Positions 44,691 to 57,650 of a stretch of 64,000 nucleotides of DNA are shown piece after piece. The number at the start of each line of letters is the position of its first letter. The first letter of the stretch is position 1. The DNA lies in contig LS997563.1 of the NCBI GenBank assembly GCA_000469685.2, positions 24,275,897-24,339,896 of the forward strand. Direction: 5' to 3'. The stretch comes from Haemonchus contortus (Eukaryota > Nematoda > Chromadorea > Rhabditida > Trichostrongylidae). The notes beneath the pieces were generated by a model. That model saw only the letters and a list, made by a program, of their open reading frames with translations, was not told the DNA's origin and ran no database searches. The position numbers and the translations under genes were made by a program.

Positions 44691-47600
44691 GAAGTAGTAA
44701 CTGCCAGCAGTTTTCATGAAAAACAATGATACTTGGATATGCAGGAAGATTAAATGAAATTGGTCAACTTATGTGCATAGCTTGGGCCGCACTAGATATC
44801 TAACCATGTTGTGTCGCCATGTTAGTTTAGTGGCAAATGACACCAGCAGATTAAAAGTTGCTGCTTGCTTGTTGCTAGTGAATGACGGCCAATTCCATTC
44901 CCATGGAAGCGAAGGCATCTATTTGATCCGTTTGATCCATTAATTGAAGTGTCTTAGAGCTTGAAACAGTACCAAAAAACCTAACCGGTAAGATGTTCAC
45001 GATGAAATGTTTTATGACAGGGCTACTGAGGTATTACAAATAAGTATTAATTTGGCAATTGCGCTACTACTTATTTTTCTAAGTGCTTCGAACATTATCA
45101 ACATCAAAGGGTGGTGGCTACCTCCTCTTCAAAGCATTTTCTATTTATTTCACCGGCTACCTTAGTGTTTTTGATCAACAAATGAATATCTGGGTAAATA
45201 TTTCTTCTGCTTTGCAAACCTTAATGCGTGAAGCTGTTCTACTTCTAAGCATTTCGGAGAGTTTTTGACTAGCGTTAAAACGAGGGAAGCTCATTGATAA
45301 CGAAATGTGAAAACTTGAAACACTGGAAAGAAAGCTCAAGCTGAGGAGGCTGGGCTGCATACGATACAGTTTTTTTTTACAGAACCTCCTAATAACATGG
45401 AGAAATGAAGAAATTCATGTGAGTGAACGTTCCATAGCTGTTTGCGATGGTGTTACCGGCTAATTTTAATATTACTCACTTTTTCAGAGATTAGTACAAA
45501 TGTCGAGCACTACAATTGCAATTCAATTTAAATCAACTGACTATCACCAGCTGCGGTACAATTAGTGTAAGGCATTGGTACTGTCTTGTGGTGGAGATTG
45601 ATGACCTTATCATGGGGGTTGGAACCTGTGAGTGAAAAGAGTTCGTAAGCACCAGTCTAATGGTAAGGGAAATATTCCATCATCTTGCAGCTAGCCTCAG
45701 ACGTCCCAACTTTTCTTTTCATTTTCTTGCATTACAAAACCTGTTATTTATTGTTTTAATGAATGTTTATTAGTGTATATAGGAAGAAGAACTCACCTCA
45801 AGAAAATTCCCAACCTTTCATTACCTCAACCATAACAATTGGAGAATATCGAGGGATATGAGTCACTATCTTGACGAGAATTCCTCTGCTCTAAACTCTT
45901 GACAGTGTGAAAAAACAGCTTCACACACCACGGTTTGTAGGGGTTCGATGATCTATTCATAACTCATATGCATTTCCATGAAAAGCAGATCTTCGTTCTG
46001 TGCTGATCTTAATCAGATTCTCAACTCTCGAAGCACGGTAGCAAACAAGATCTCCGTGCCAAAAATGTTCAATTTTATGTTTTTATTTGTTTTCATGGTC
46101 CCAGGTTCGTTTACTCAACTGTTCATCACCGCATCTACAACAAGATCTTCACTAAACATAGTATTTCCCTAGCATTGTTGCACCCTGGTGCTGTCTGAGC
46201 TTTCCACACTCCACTCGTCCTTCAAGTACGAATCATGTACAACTAGCCACTGCAAATTTCATTTCGAACCCTGCTTTCTTCCATGTTCAGAAGCCAGCGA
46301 TTGTCAGTCCGATTCGCTCCGTTCCCTCATCAAGAGGTGAAGTAGAGTCTTTACCACTGACTGCGTATGTGTGCCTGAACAAACATCGTCGACGACGAAG
46401 AGCAGGGAACAATGTTTTAAAGCGTCACAGTCGATAATCAGCCGTTTCGCGCGGAAATCAGGAGTAGACTAGAAACGGTCGGAATGTGACCGTCCTACAG
46501 AATAAAGTGAACAGCTGGTCGAAGAATTGAGAACCGGCCGGTTCTCTAGGTGCACAAACGAATGAGTGGCGGGAAATGTTTGGGAAGTGAGCAGAGGGAA
46601 ACGCTTGAAAGCTGGGATTAAAACACGATTAGAAAGGTTTGTCGCGTAGCGGTATGATTGTGCAAACAGATAGTCCACGTAATAGTGGCCATTCAGGTTC
46701 AGAAAAGCATGGACTTAACGGTAGTGAAAGAAATTGGGTGTGAGGGAATTATCAGGCAAAAAAATGGAAGAATGACTCAGCTTAGGTTGACCTATGTAGC
46801 GATTTCGCTAGAGGAACTTCGGAAATTGGCGGAACAGCATCCATATGAACACGGGCAATATTTTCTGCCAACCTTGCCTATTATCCCCCGAATATTCATT
46901 TCAGTCGTTTTCAAGGACATTTATTAGACTGACGTAAGAGAATATTAGACTGACGTAAGAGGCCAATTGTAGCTTTTGACAATCGTTTATTGTGTAACCG
47001 CAGAGGCGTCAACACTCACAACCTAGTGTGTCAGTGTTCATACTATACGGGGCACCAAATGGAAGGTATACGACTAAGTCGTCCATATAGGCCGGGAAAG
47101 TCAATGCGCCCAAACATGGGCCCTGGAGCCCTTCGTTCGGAGGTGATAGGAACATACTTCAAGTTATTCGCCAAACCTGTTTGAGTTCTACTGAATATAA
47201 ACCTAAAGACGATTCTGGAAAATGGTGTGACTGTCCTTTTATGGAGTAGGTTGTGAGCTCTTCCAGCAGCAAGGTGATAGAGATTGGTCAAACACTTCAG
47301 CCTACATAGCAAACAGAGATGAATCCGCTGCAGTCTATCTTGCATTGCCATATGGAGATTGCTGGGAACAAAACCAAGGTAGTGGATCGAAGTTCGCGAA
47401 ACCAAATCCACTTATCGAGGATTTCCGTGATTCCAATGCTAAGTATCTTTATCACCTTGTTCCATCATCCTGTTAATGGAGCTGTTCAGGGAAATGGGAA
47501 TGTAGTTGGAAATTGGTTTTCAGAGCCTGCATCGATAACAGGACGCACGATTCCCGCTCTCCTTACCAGGGAAGGGTTTCAACTTCCCATGGAACTTTGA

Positions 47601-47708
47601 GAAGAGACCTAGGTATGTCGATAGGGCTTGGAAAGTAATTAAGATATCTGGAAATTAAACCTGCAAAATGAGTCTACCAAAAAAGTTGTGAGCGTTCGAA
47701 GTTTGCAT
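44691..47708. other. 3-kb intergenic stretch, no gene seen
   Basis: Open frames at 46658-46927, 47043-47411 (-) and 47319-47600 show no recognisable domain and no splice-site pattern. GAATATTAGACTGACGTAAG is locally duplicated at 46920-46960. Confidence 0.4.
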
Positions 47709-47842
47709 GCTTAAAACATGGAGGGATAGCCCAGTTGATAAGCCCAGCTGCCCGAAATGACTACAACGGTCTCCGTGTTGTAGTGGCAGTGCTCTCCCTC
47801 TTCAGATGAGACATGAGGGTTTGCTTCCCGTTGTCGTTTTTG
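47709..47842 (+). other. tRNA-like sequence with A and B boxes, possible second SINE head
   Basis: TAGCCCAGTTGA (47730-47741 region) matches 11 of 12 positions of the pol III A box. GGTTTGCTTCC near 47819-47829 matches 9 of 11 of the B box. They are about 90 bp apart, too far for a plain tRNA, and the cloverleaf is not evident. It could be a diverged tRNA-derived SINE; only one copy is in the window. Confidence 0.35.
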
Positions 47843-48239
47843 CTTTCGCAAAACGTGTTTTCATCCGAATAAAAGCTCCTAAAACACCATTTCTCACCAA
47901 TTGTTACAAGTTAGCGCTCTTTCATTTTCAACATCGAAACACACAAACCCACACTCGAAATGAAATAGTTCTGGACACGCGAGAAAACCCAACATCGATG
48001 AAACCACCCTAAAAATCAGTAGAGAAGACGTGTAGATGGTGTTGGTTGTAGAGCGACCGCATGTACATATGAGGATCGTATTTTGTGGACAACATATTTG
48101 CTTCACCAATTTCTTAAATTATTTCATCAATTTTCAGTTTTTCACGCATATCTGTCTCAAGTGATTTGGGTTTCCCCCTCCACCTCAACGAATTTTAAAT
48201 AAGTGCGGTGATAGGTGATAGATAGGTGATCGCAAATGA
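47843..48239. other. Intergenic, nothing recognised
   Basis: AT-rich, no supported feature. Confidence 0.35.
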
Positions 48240-51200
48240 GGACCGAATCAGAGCGTTAACTCAAATTAGTATGGAAAAACGGTTTAGGAGCTTCTATCTG
48301 GATGTACCTCTATCTTGTACCACCTCATCGCGGTGTTGGGGTGACACCATAGCAAATGGTGGCCAACGGTACAAATGGTCACGCAGTACGCGTTGCCTGT
48401 CGTATGGGCGGCTTCTCTGAATCCCTGGCGAGGAACAAGGGAGTAACCAGGGCCAAGCAAAAAACTGCTCAAATAGCTAAAATTGCGCCCCAGCCCTGCG
48501 CACATCGTGTATGCTCCCCTACGGCGCCAGGGGAAGTCTCTACTGATGAGAGGCCATCTAATCTCGCATGGGAATGAGGACGTCATCGGAAGCGGAAACC
48601 CCCCTAAATCGCGACACATGGACTGCCTTTTCGTCTGCTCGTATAACTGCCGCACTATAGCATCGGAAGCCAGCCTTCGGATGCTTCTGCTAAGTAGTCG
48701 GCTAGTAAAATATGATGTTATCGCACTACAGGAGACGAAAGGTAGAACAGAAACCATTCGAAATACGGACCACAACGAGATGGTCATCATCGGACCCAAA
48801 GCGAACGGCAATGTTGGTGGAGTTGGATTCCTGATCAATTCGACAATCGCCCACCTAGTAGACTCGCATAACATCGTCAGCCCGCGTCTTGCCGTCCTCA
48901 GTCTACGCACAAACGACTGGGTTGCAATTTCTGTCATCAATGCATATGCACCTACATCCGCGGCGGCAGAGGAAGAGCGAGAAGAGTTCTATAGACTTTT
49001 GAAGAAGACGATTCAAGAAGAGAAGAGTTACTATAAATTATCGTAAGCGACTTCAACGCCGCCGTGCAGGTGAGATTGGAGACTCGGACTTTATGGCTCT
49101 GGCGACAGGACCAAAAACGGAGAACTCCTTCTAAACCTTCTATATGCGTGCCGCCTTTTCCATGGAAGCTCCATGTTCAATAGATCATGTTCCCACTAAT
49201 CGACCCTGGAGTCTACTCGATGTATCCGTGTTGCCCTCTTTTGACACCGGCTCGGATCATCGCCTTGTACGCGCAAAAATACGACTCAACAAGCGGATAT
49301 TCAAGCGCGACATGCACAGGCCCGCGCACTTCAAGACTCCCTCCTTTGATACAGAACTACTCGAATCTGCCATTGAAGCTTATGATTGGCGTCTTTTAGA
49401 GGATCCCTCGGAAGACTACGAATACCCAGCAAAAGGCTTGCTTAAGTGTGCAGACATTTCTCGTCATTCACAGCTAGCCCGAATTTCGAGGTTGGATGCT
49501 CTTGCCGTATCCGGTGCTCTGCTCTTGCCGTAGTCATGCGAATAACAAAGGCATTAGGATTGCTGACCGATTCTTGACTGGCTGAAAGAAGTACCCGAGC
49601 AAAATGTGAGAACGTTAATTTGAACTATTTGTTCACACCATGTATTAGACAAGATAAACTCCCATACAACAGTGGCAGAAGCATTTTTTCTAGAGAAGAC
49701 ACCTGATGAGCGGCAGCGCTACCAGATAGAGAAGAAAGAGGCAAAGAAAACCGTTGCTTGCAAAAGCAGCTCATTTTGCTGATCAATACGATAAAATCGG
49801 TTCTTGCGATGGTGACTGGTACGTTTATCTACTAGCAAAGACTCGTCAGTACGAGAACATAAGGAAGTTCTTCGGCATATATGACCAGAACGATCCCCTT
49901 CTGACGGACCGCAAGCACACATTGGAGTGATGGCGAGGAGATTTCGAAATCATTTAAACAGTCTAGTTGCTCATCCCGTCGTCCCTTACCCTCCGCCGGT
50001 ATACGTTCCCATTCAGAAGATGACCGTGAAGGAGATGATTACCGCTATTAAAGGATGAAATCGGCAAAACGACTTTTCCTGCCGACTCAACGACAGTGGA
50101 AATCAATGTGCTGGAATCCTGCAGGGTGGCTGAAGGAGTTCTCCAATCAGGTCGTTGCAGAGAACAAGGTGCCTTGCAACAGAGCACAACTATTTCTGTC
50201 TGGAAGAAAAAGACTGTTCTAGGGACCGCACTTGCTACCAGGCTTTGCGACTGGTGAGATGGACGGCCGCACCATCGATGTCATGCGCGCCACTCGCCTT
50301 CTACCAGGAAAGCATCTCGCATCTAGATATATCGTGCCTTTCTAGACTTGGAGAAGGCTTTTGATCACGTTCCACATGACGTTATATGTCTTAGAAACGA
50401 CAGCGGGCACATCAACGGATTTCTTCAGCGCCGTCGGAATGCACCAAGGCTCTGCGTAATTCTCACTACTATTTGTTGCCGTGATGTATACCATTACAAA
50501 AGATCTACAGAAGCCGGTTCCATGGACGATAATTATGCCGATGACGTGATGCAGCAAAGATCAAGATGCGCTCAAGTATCAGGTGCAAACCTGGACCGAC
50601 CGTCTGGCTATGTTCGGGACTCATGTTAGACATTGAAAAGCTGAGTACGCTAGTAGCTGACCACCGAACCGAGCAACTCGGGCTTTTTTAAGATCAATGG
50701 TAGTGGCCTCACACAGACAACAACATTCAAATATCTTCGATCAACATTTGTGACGGCAGCCTAGCTGTTGGAATGAATTCTCTCGTAAACGCAGCGTGGT
50801 TGCTGTGGCGCTCGGCGACTGGCGTACGCTGCAATGAGAACATGCCTAAACGTCTTAAATTCAGGATTTATAGAACCGTAATCCGGCTGGTCGTGACTTG
50901 CGACGCTGAGTGCTGGTCTGCGACCAAAAAAGTTGAAACACCTCTCAGCGTGGTGGAGAACAGGATGCTGCGCTAGAGAGCCGGATTAACACTATCAGAC
51001 CTTATAAGTAACGATGTCATCAGGGATCGATTCTGTGTAGCGTCTGTTGTCGATGAAATGCCCGAAGTCCGTCTCCGATGGTACGGTCATATTCTTCGCG
51101 CGAATGATGGCAGTGTCCGTAAAATCGGCTCCAACCTCGACGTGAACGGAAAGCGGCCTAGAGGACACTCAAGGCTATGGCTTGATACTTTGCACGAATA

Positions 51201-51335
51201 ACTCAAAACGAATAACATCTACCATGATCAAGGGTTTATCCGGGAGAAGTGGCGCCAAAATATCACAACAGCAGCCTCCTTCCTCCTACAAGCGGGATAG
51301 ACGCCAAACAAAAGGACGAAGAAGAAGAAGGATTT
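48240..51335 (+). mobile_element. RTE-type LINE, full span, multiply frameshifted
   Basis: A 5' region lies at 48240-48480. An endonuclease frame at 48483-49046 has SYNCRTIASEASLRMLLLSS, VIALQETKGR (catalytic Glu) and VISVINAYAPT, then SDFNA in the next frame and GSDHRLVRAKIRLNKR at 49240-49300. RT blocks are LDLEKAFDHVPHDV at 50345-50385 and NYADDVMQ at 50530-50555. The C-terminus has NAAWLLWRSATGVRCNENMP, KIYRT-like RIYRTVIRLVV, ECWSATKK, and RLRWYGHILRANDG near 51070-51115. It ends near a GAAGAAGAAGAAGGATTTTA run. Many shifts; not coding-competent. Confidence 0.83.
48483..49046 (+). pseudogene. Endonuclease domain of the RTE-type LINE
   Basis: This 187-codon frame carries the AP-endonuclease-like nicking domain that opens target DNA for target-primed reverse transcription. 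Asn of SYNCRT and Glu of LQETK are the metal-binding positions of the fold. GPKANGNVGGVGFLINS is the usual glycine-rich strand. The frame ends early after KKTIQEEKSYYKLS, and DFNA continues in another frame. Confidence 0.8.
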
Positions 51336-51419
51336 TATCTAATCAGAGATGCTCGATGGCAGACGTCTCGGCTTTTTAGGAGTTCCACATTGAACCACCC
51401 CTTTCCCAGTCTAGATTCT

Positions 51420-53010
51420 GTTTTTCAGTAAATGGAGAGAGCTGCAGGAAACGAAGCCTCAAGATCGTCATCAACTGGGAAGACTCCCTTATCGGCAGCA
51501 TCGATGAAGAATATTTCCAGCTCGTTGAACATCTCCACGGTAGGGCTAAGAAAGAAGAGAGTCTTCAAGTTGCTAATAGTCCATCACCAAAGGCTTTCGA
51601 GCTGATACCCGTGCGGAATAAAGCAAGCTACAGGCCATAACCAGTTCTTGCGGAAACTTGCGGAACTATGTAGTAAGCATGTTCCTTTCGTATTCGGCAT
51701 AACATCACGACGATGAAGACGGCGCTCGGTTCCGATAGGATCGAACCGGAACATCTAACGAGAGTTCCACCAGTTGCCGTCAGAATCTTGGTTCGGCTCT
51801 TTACGCGGTTTAAAAACAGGTACCGCGTTAAGAGCTGAGCCAGGATTTTCGATGATGAGGGCCTAGTGTGTGCATGCTACGAAGACTGTGTTGCTGTGTA
51901 AGAATTAAGATTGAGACGATATTGGCGACTCTGCCAAATCTGCCTGCTGCCCCCTATTTATAAACGTTTCACACTAATCATCCTTAACAGAAATGGAAAA
52001 ACACTAAATGAAGCATAGCTGTCGAACAAGCAGAGTTCCGGAAAGGATACAGCACGTTCGATCACATCCACGCCATCACAAGAGAAAGTGTTGCGAGAGT
52101 ATAAGATGCCGTTTTGTCTTACATTCGTCGCTTCAAAGAAGGAGTTTGTTAGTGTTAAGACAAAAGTAACGGAAGCATTCGGCAAAGACTGTAAAGAAGT
52201 CGTAGCCAATGAGAGGAAAGTTGTTCGGCAGGGTGATACTATATTGCCCGGACTTTTCAACTTTCCAGGGCAGCTTTCGAAGACATTACACGTTGTTTTG
52301 AGCGGAAAGACATGGTAGTGAAGGAGGGCATCCACAGCACTCCGCTTGGGAGACGATAGTGCTTATAGCACCAAACATCAAGCAAGCCAAACGAATGCTG
52401 ACTGAATTTGACAGTGTTCGTTGAAGGATTGGTAACTGCATGTAAGAAAAACGAAGTTCGAGACAAAGTAGAAGAGATTGCTACGTGAAACTCGGTTTAG
52501 AAGTCAACACGGTAAAAGACCTAGCTTCGGAGCTGAGTAGGAGAAAACGCGGGTCGTGAGGTACTTCTGAGGAGGTCTAAGGAGTAGCGAAAAAGACAAT
52601 GAGCATCTGTTCCAACGCACTGCGATGAATGGTGCTGCTCTTTCAGCTTAGGCTTACAACTATGAGAGTTGGACCCTATGGAATTAGGACGGGCTTGCAC
52701 TCAGCACCATTCAGTGCGCTGGAGAAAGGATGGGCTCGGAATTTCTTGATACACGCAAAAGAAGAGAGGAATCCGGAATTCTTTCGACAAACAATGAACA
52801 GGAACGCTGTCGCTTACGATAGAACCGAAGATCAGAGCACGTCACGCGGCTTTGTGGTGACAGAGCTATCAACTGGATTCCTCAAGATATAAAACGAACA
52901 CCACGATGGTCATCAGTGCGATGGTCAGACTTCTTCTTAAAAGCTCTGAACGGAGGAAATTTCATGCCTACCATCCCTGCGGGAAATGTCAGTGGAGGGA
53001 ATATCAGTGA
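51420..53010 (+). mobile_element. RTE-type LINE fragment (linker to C-terminus)
   Basis: Blocks in order: NWEDSLIGSIDEEYFQLVEH (51465-51530), a GSDRIEPEHLTRVPPVAVRI RT entry (51737-51800), VEQAEFRKGYSTFDHIHAIT (52020-52080), MPFCLTFVASKKEFV (52106-52150), VRQGDTILPGLF (52224-52260), and near 52870-52960 [20 protein letters not shown] then [11 protein letters not shown]. Same family as the copies at 12-14 and 24.6-25.5 kb. It is riddled with shifts. CR1 sequence begins soon after its end. Confidence 0.78.
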
Positions 53011-53221
53011 TGCTAATTGTAGCGCCGCTGAAGAAAAGGAAAAGAAAAGAGCTCCAGCGGGTCCACTTCATTATTCCTCTTTTTCTACAGAATTTCTAAA
53101 CATTGCCTGTGCGCGCTTGGGTGTAGTCTTCTTGTTGGTATTATGGATACCAGCAGAAGGGGGCCGGGAAATTTGTCAATCATAATGATCTTCACGAGTT
53201 TTATGACAGTACTGTTTTTCA

Positions 53222-54709
53222 GTGAGCACTGTAGTTTCCATTATATTTTTAGTTTCCCCAGCCCGTCGCGGGACATCCCCCAGAATGAAATGTTACCTGT
53301 TTAATTCTAGACGTCTGTGCAACAAACTCCATCACCTTCAGTATTTTCTAGATGCTTACAGCCCAGACCTACTCTTTATTACGGAAACTTGGTTGTCAGT
53401 CAAAATATCAGATTCTGAAATCCTGTCAGGTCGTCCCTATACTGTTCATCGTATCGATCGAACAGGGTTTAGAGGTGGTGGAGTGTGTTGCCTAGCCAAG
53501 AATATGATAAGTTTAGCTACCACGGCTACTCCCCGTTTGAAGTCTGAACTTCTCTGCCTCCAAGGATTTGACCTTTTTTCCTGCACAAGATTTACGGTTA
53601 TTTTGATATATCGTCCTCCTAACTCAACCTCTGATGACGACGGAAGTCTTTTTGAAACTATACTCGACCACTGTGTTTTGAACAAGCATCTAATTGTTCT
53701 CGGCGATTTTAACCTCGACATAGACTGGATGACAGGGAAGGCTAAAAGTTCTGCGTCGTCAAAATTTCTTGAGTTTTTTGAATGTTGTTCATTAATTCAG
53801 CATGTCACCCAGCCTACGCGTGGAAGCTCGATTCTGGATATAGTGTTGGCTAATGCTCCAGTCGTCAAGGATGTTCGTGTTTGTCCGCCTTTTGCTGAGT
53901 CCGATCATAGTGTAGTCGCATTCGACATAACCGTAGCGTTGCCTGAGTTCAAGGAACTTCCTTTACCTAACTTTTTCAAGGCAAATTTTGCCTCGCTCTC
54001 TAATTACTTTTCCTCCATCGATTGGCAAGGTGCATTTGAGGGATACAGATCTGTAGACGACCTCTACAAAAGATTCTGCCGCATTCTATATTCCGGATTT
54101 GCTAAGCTTGTGCCTTTTGAGACTAAGAAAGTTCAACAGGCATGGTATCCGAAACACATCAATAATTTGATTGCACAAAAAGCCAGGCTTTTTTCAGAAG
54201 CACAGAACTTTCCTTTGGCTCTCTGTCGTTATGAGCAGATCTGCAAGGAGCTGGATTACCATTTAAGAAGATATCTGGCTTATAAAGAGAGGCGAGCCGC
54301 ATCCAGTACCGATAAAAGGAAGTTATTTGCTCTCTTCAAAAACAAGATAAAATCGCTGCCTTTTGTACCGATACTTCAAGACTGCTCTGGTAAAAAGGTC
54401 TCGAGTGATTATGAGAAAGCGGAAGCTCTCGCTCAATTCTTTTCTTCTGTGTATACGGCATCGGTAGTCAGTGCGGATACAGCTTTAGAAAGCGGTTCCC
54501 GGCCAGATTCTTTATCTCATATGATATCTTCCAGAGAGGTACGTCGAATTCTGAAGTCACTCAAAAGCTCTTGCTCTTTGCCGTTCGATGGCATTCCCCA
54601 GATTGTATATAAGAAGTGTGCTCACTCTCTTTATAAGCCCGTATGTATGATTTTGAACGCCTCCCTAATTTTCTGTGAAATTCCTTCTGTCTGGAAGAAT
54701 CTATCATAA
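53222..54709 (+). pseudogene. CR1 endonuclease plus linker ORF
   Basis: 495 codons are open. A better start is ATG 53285 (MKCYLFNSRRLCNKLHHL). Endonuclease landmarks are LLFITETWLS (catalytic Glu), RGGGVCCLAKN, VILIYRPPNS, VLGDFNLDIDW (Asp/Asn pair), SSILDIVLAN and ESDHSVVAFD (terminal His). Residues ~250-430 are the linker with a basic, coiled-coil-prone stretch (YLAYKERRAASSTDKRKLFA). The RT start DGIPQIVYKK is at the end, and the frame stops at a shift before the ITAIPKVPN block. Confidence 0.87.
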
Positions 54710-56085
54710 CAGCGATTCCGAAAGTTCCGAATGCGAATGTGGTATCGTCTTTTCGCCCGATCAGTATCACTACTCCTATCATTAAGGTGCTAGAAAAAGT
54801 TATACGTGACAAACTCGAACATCACTTGACTAGGAACAACCTTATACCCCTTGTACAACATGGTTTCCTAGTGGGTGCTTCCACATGATGGCTGACTGTA
54901 CCTTCGAGTGGAATTTGGCTATCAATAAAAACCAAGGTGTGGACGTGATCTATTTCGACTTATCAAAGGCATTTGATAAAGTTAGTCACGATAAACTACT
55001 CTTAAAGCTTCGAGAGCTAGGTGTCACTGGAACACTTTTTTAGTGGCTGCGGTCCTATCTGAGACTTAGATACATGTGTGTGAGAGTCGGAAATTCCTTC
55101 TCGAGGCGATACCCATGCACCAGCGGCGTGCCGCAAGGTGGTGTTTTGTCACCTCTTTTGTTCTTGATATATACTATGATTTACCTAATCTTTTGACTAC
55201 GCATCCAGAAGTGAAGGTTCGCTTGTATGCGGACGATATAAAGGTATATGCCGTTTTCACTGAAAGCACCCATGATCGTATTCACCAAGCCTTAACCCAG
55301 TCCATTAATAACATGATGGAGTGGGCTGATGCCTGGGAAATACCTGTGAACGTGTCAAAACCATCTGTACTTCATATGGGGAGAGCCATCATGGTACCAT
55401 ACACATACAAAGATGTAGTTCTACGGACCTCCGAAGAAGTTCGTGACCTCGGTTTTCATATGAACTCGGGACTGAATTTTGATCATCACATTAGCTTAAT
55501 CGTACAGAAGGCATTTGGTGTTCTTTTTGCTATTTTCCGAAACATTCGATACAACGATGCTTCAATTTTGACGAGACTTTACAAGGCTTATGTAGTCCCA
55601 GTTCTGGAATATGGGACACAGATCTGGAGTCCCTACACAAAGAAGCTCCAAGTGAAAATAGAGAAGGTCCAGCAAACATTCACAAGAATTTTGCGTATCG
55701 ATGCTATCCGAATCCAGACTACCCTATTGCTATGCCCTGTTACAGGGAGCGCCTGCATCGTTTCAAACTCAAATCGCTTCTTTATCGACGCATCTCTAAC
55801 GATGTGGTTTTCTGTTTCAAGCTTTTGAAGGGTGAACTGAAGCTGAAGCCTAGCACTTACTGGATTTTCAGGCCTTGTCGAGGGCGCGCTAACAAGCTCT
55901 CTCTACAATGCCCTAAACTTATGAAAAAACAATACTGTAAAGCTTCTAACTCTCTATTTTTCCGAGGGGCAAAATGGCTTCAGATGTTACCACCTGAAAT
56001 TCTTGCTGCCCAAAATAGCAACGTTTTTAAAAACAGGTTGAAGAAGATCGATTTGTTATCACGATTTGGAATACAAGACTTTTGA
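54706..56085 (+). pseudogene. CR1 reverse transcriptase and C-terminal domain, frameshifted
   Basis: The fragments continue colinearly in different frames: ITAIPKVPNANVVSSFRPIS (54706 on), DVIYFDLSKAFDKVSHDKLL (54945-55005), TSGVPQGGVLSPLLFLIY (55115-55170), VRLYADDIKVYAVF with the YADD catalytic pair at 55226-55237, then YGTQIWSPYTKKLQVKIEKV and RILRIDAIR, and finally RLHRFKLKSLLYRR to a TGA at 56083-56085. One stop lies within LF.WLRSYL near 55040. The enzyme type makes cDNA directly at the nicked target. Confidence 0.86.
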
Positions 56086-56799
56086 AACTCTTCCAAAACA
56101 CGGGTATCCATTCAGCATTTCGCTTGTAGCTTCTTCCCGCTGATGCTTTTTGCGACGATTTTTCTCGTGATGAAATAAAAAGCCTGCTGCTAGACTTCCG
56201 ATTCTTTTCTTTTCTGCTGCATTATATTCACTTCTTGTTTGTTTGTTTGCTTTGTTGGAATCTAATTTTACTTGTACCGGATTCACTTCATTAGATAGTA
56301 AGTCTCCAGTGAGAGGTTTATTAAGATTGGCTATGAGTCCCCTATACTAGAAGCGAATTTGCACTACTCTTTTTCATTCCAAACAGATGATTCGTTTAAG
56401 GCTGTGATAATCGTAATGGCGGGTCGGAGGCTGAATTGTTAGGGGTAGGGAATACCTAACATCCGAAAATTCGGTCGCCGATTCCACAGGTATGCTAGTG
56501 TCTGTCTGGGAGTGACGTTATCCCTAGCGTCATCTGCCTACTGAAATCAAAAGTAGATGCTCTTTAACTTTAGCCCTTTGCTCTTTACCATACAGCTCTT
56601 ATTAACTATCTAAATTTCTGTAGTGCACGTCTGCTTCGGTTCATTTTTTTTGTCTTCTCCTACACCCCTAACTGGAGATCTTATTACCTTTTGTTTTGAA
56701 TCATGATTTCCTTCATTCGATTGTAGGTTGTTGAATTATTATGTCATGGAATTGTAGTTCGCGCACCTAAGCGTGCACCAAATAAATGAATAAATAAAT

Positions 56800-57354
56800 A
56801 TTGATATTCATCAATATTTCATTCATGAGCGAGAATATTCAAATAGGTGGGAACGACAGATCGTATTGTCGGCGATGATTAACCTTTTCATGCTCCATAA
56901 TGTTTGACCGTTCCTGTGTCGGCATGTTTGGCCAGATTGACTCCGATCGGTCATCGACCAATTACCAGCCACCTGCCCTTTGATTGACCACCGGCACTTC
57001 TTTCGGCTAACGAGACATTGCGTCATCGGAGTTTATGCGTTATATTACGTGCGGTGAATGTGCGCATGCTCAGCGCTGATAATTGCGTTCTCGGGAGTCG
57101 GCCGGCCGCTGCTGACCTTTGGTACATGCGCAGTCGACTTGAAGACTTCTACGCAATACCATTCCTTTGACCGATGCGTGCAAGCTGAGAAAATGCGATG
57201 GCTTGCCATTCAAGCGCGCGATTACGCCTATTGATTGATAATTCTTTGAGCTGTGCAATGCGTATGACAGTCCTTCGATTCTCACACAAGTACGTTACGT
57301 AGGGTCGGTCTTTGCTGTCACAATTGATATTGAACACGCTACTATCCAGATCCT
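56800..57354. other. Intergenic, relatively GC-rich, no gene
   Basis: 56840-57230 is less AT-rich than its surroundings, with GGCCGGCCGC at 57101. No frame or repeat identified. Confidence 0.35.
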
Positions 57355-57650
57355 GATAAAAGTAATGGGTAAAGTTCCTGGCGTTAATCAATCCCGTCTA
57401 AAGGATGCGCCCCCGCACTCAACTTCCATTCAAAATCGTAGTGCCGTGATGAGTGCGTATGTGACCTATACAATGACTTGCGGTAGCCAGCCGATGTACA
57501 AGTCAGTACTTTTATCCTCCCAAACGAGTTTGATACCACTTCACCGACCCCGGGGGGATGGAAGCCCTCTGGTTGTCCTCGGCGAATGACGATCTAGCAA
57601 TCGAATTCTCGGATATGTGCGTGATAGTGCGCCACTTCAAACTGAACCAT
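57355..57650 (-). mobile_element. SINE copy with decayed head
   Basis: Plus-strand words GGCGTTAATCAATCCCGTCT, GACCTATACAATGACTTGCG and GCCGATGTACAAGTCAGTAC are close to the 60.99-kb copy. The tRNA head (about 57600-57650) is recognisable but diverged (GAATTCGATTG at the B-box position). Confidence 0.78.

Larger units (their letters stand above)
53030..56799 (+). mobile_element. CR1-like LINE, near full length
   Basis: Endonuclease, linker, RT and C-terminal domains are all present in order, followed by a ~700-bp 3' UTR. The end is a GCGCACCTAAGCGTGCACC stem-loop and an AAATAAATGAATAAATAAAT tail. The coding part needs at least four frame changes and contains further stops, so it is dead. Conservation of long frames suggests a younger insertion than the RTE copies. 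Confidence 0.85.

Noticed and set aside
48284..48940. 218-codon minus-strand frame
   Set aside because: Antisense shadow of the RTE endonuclease frame.
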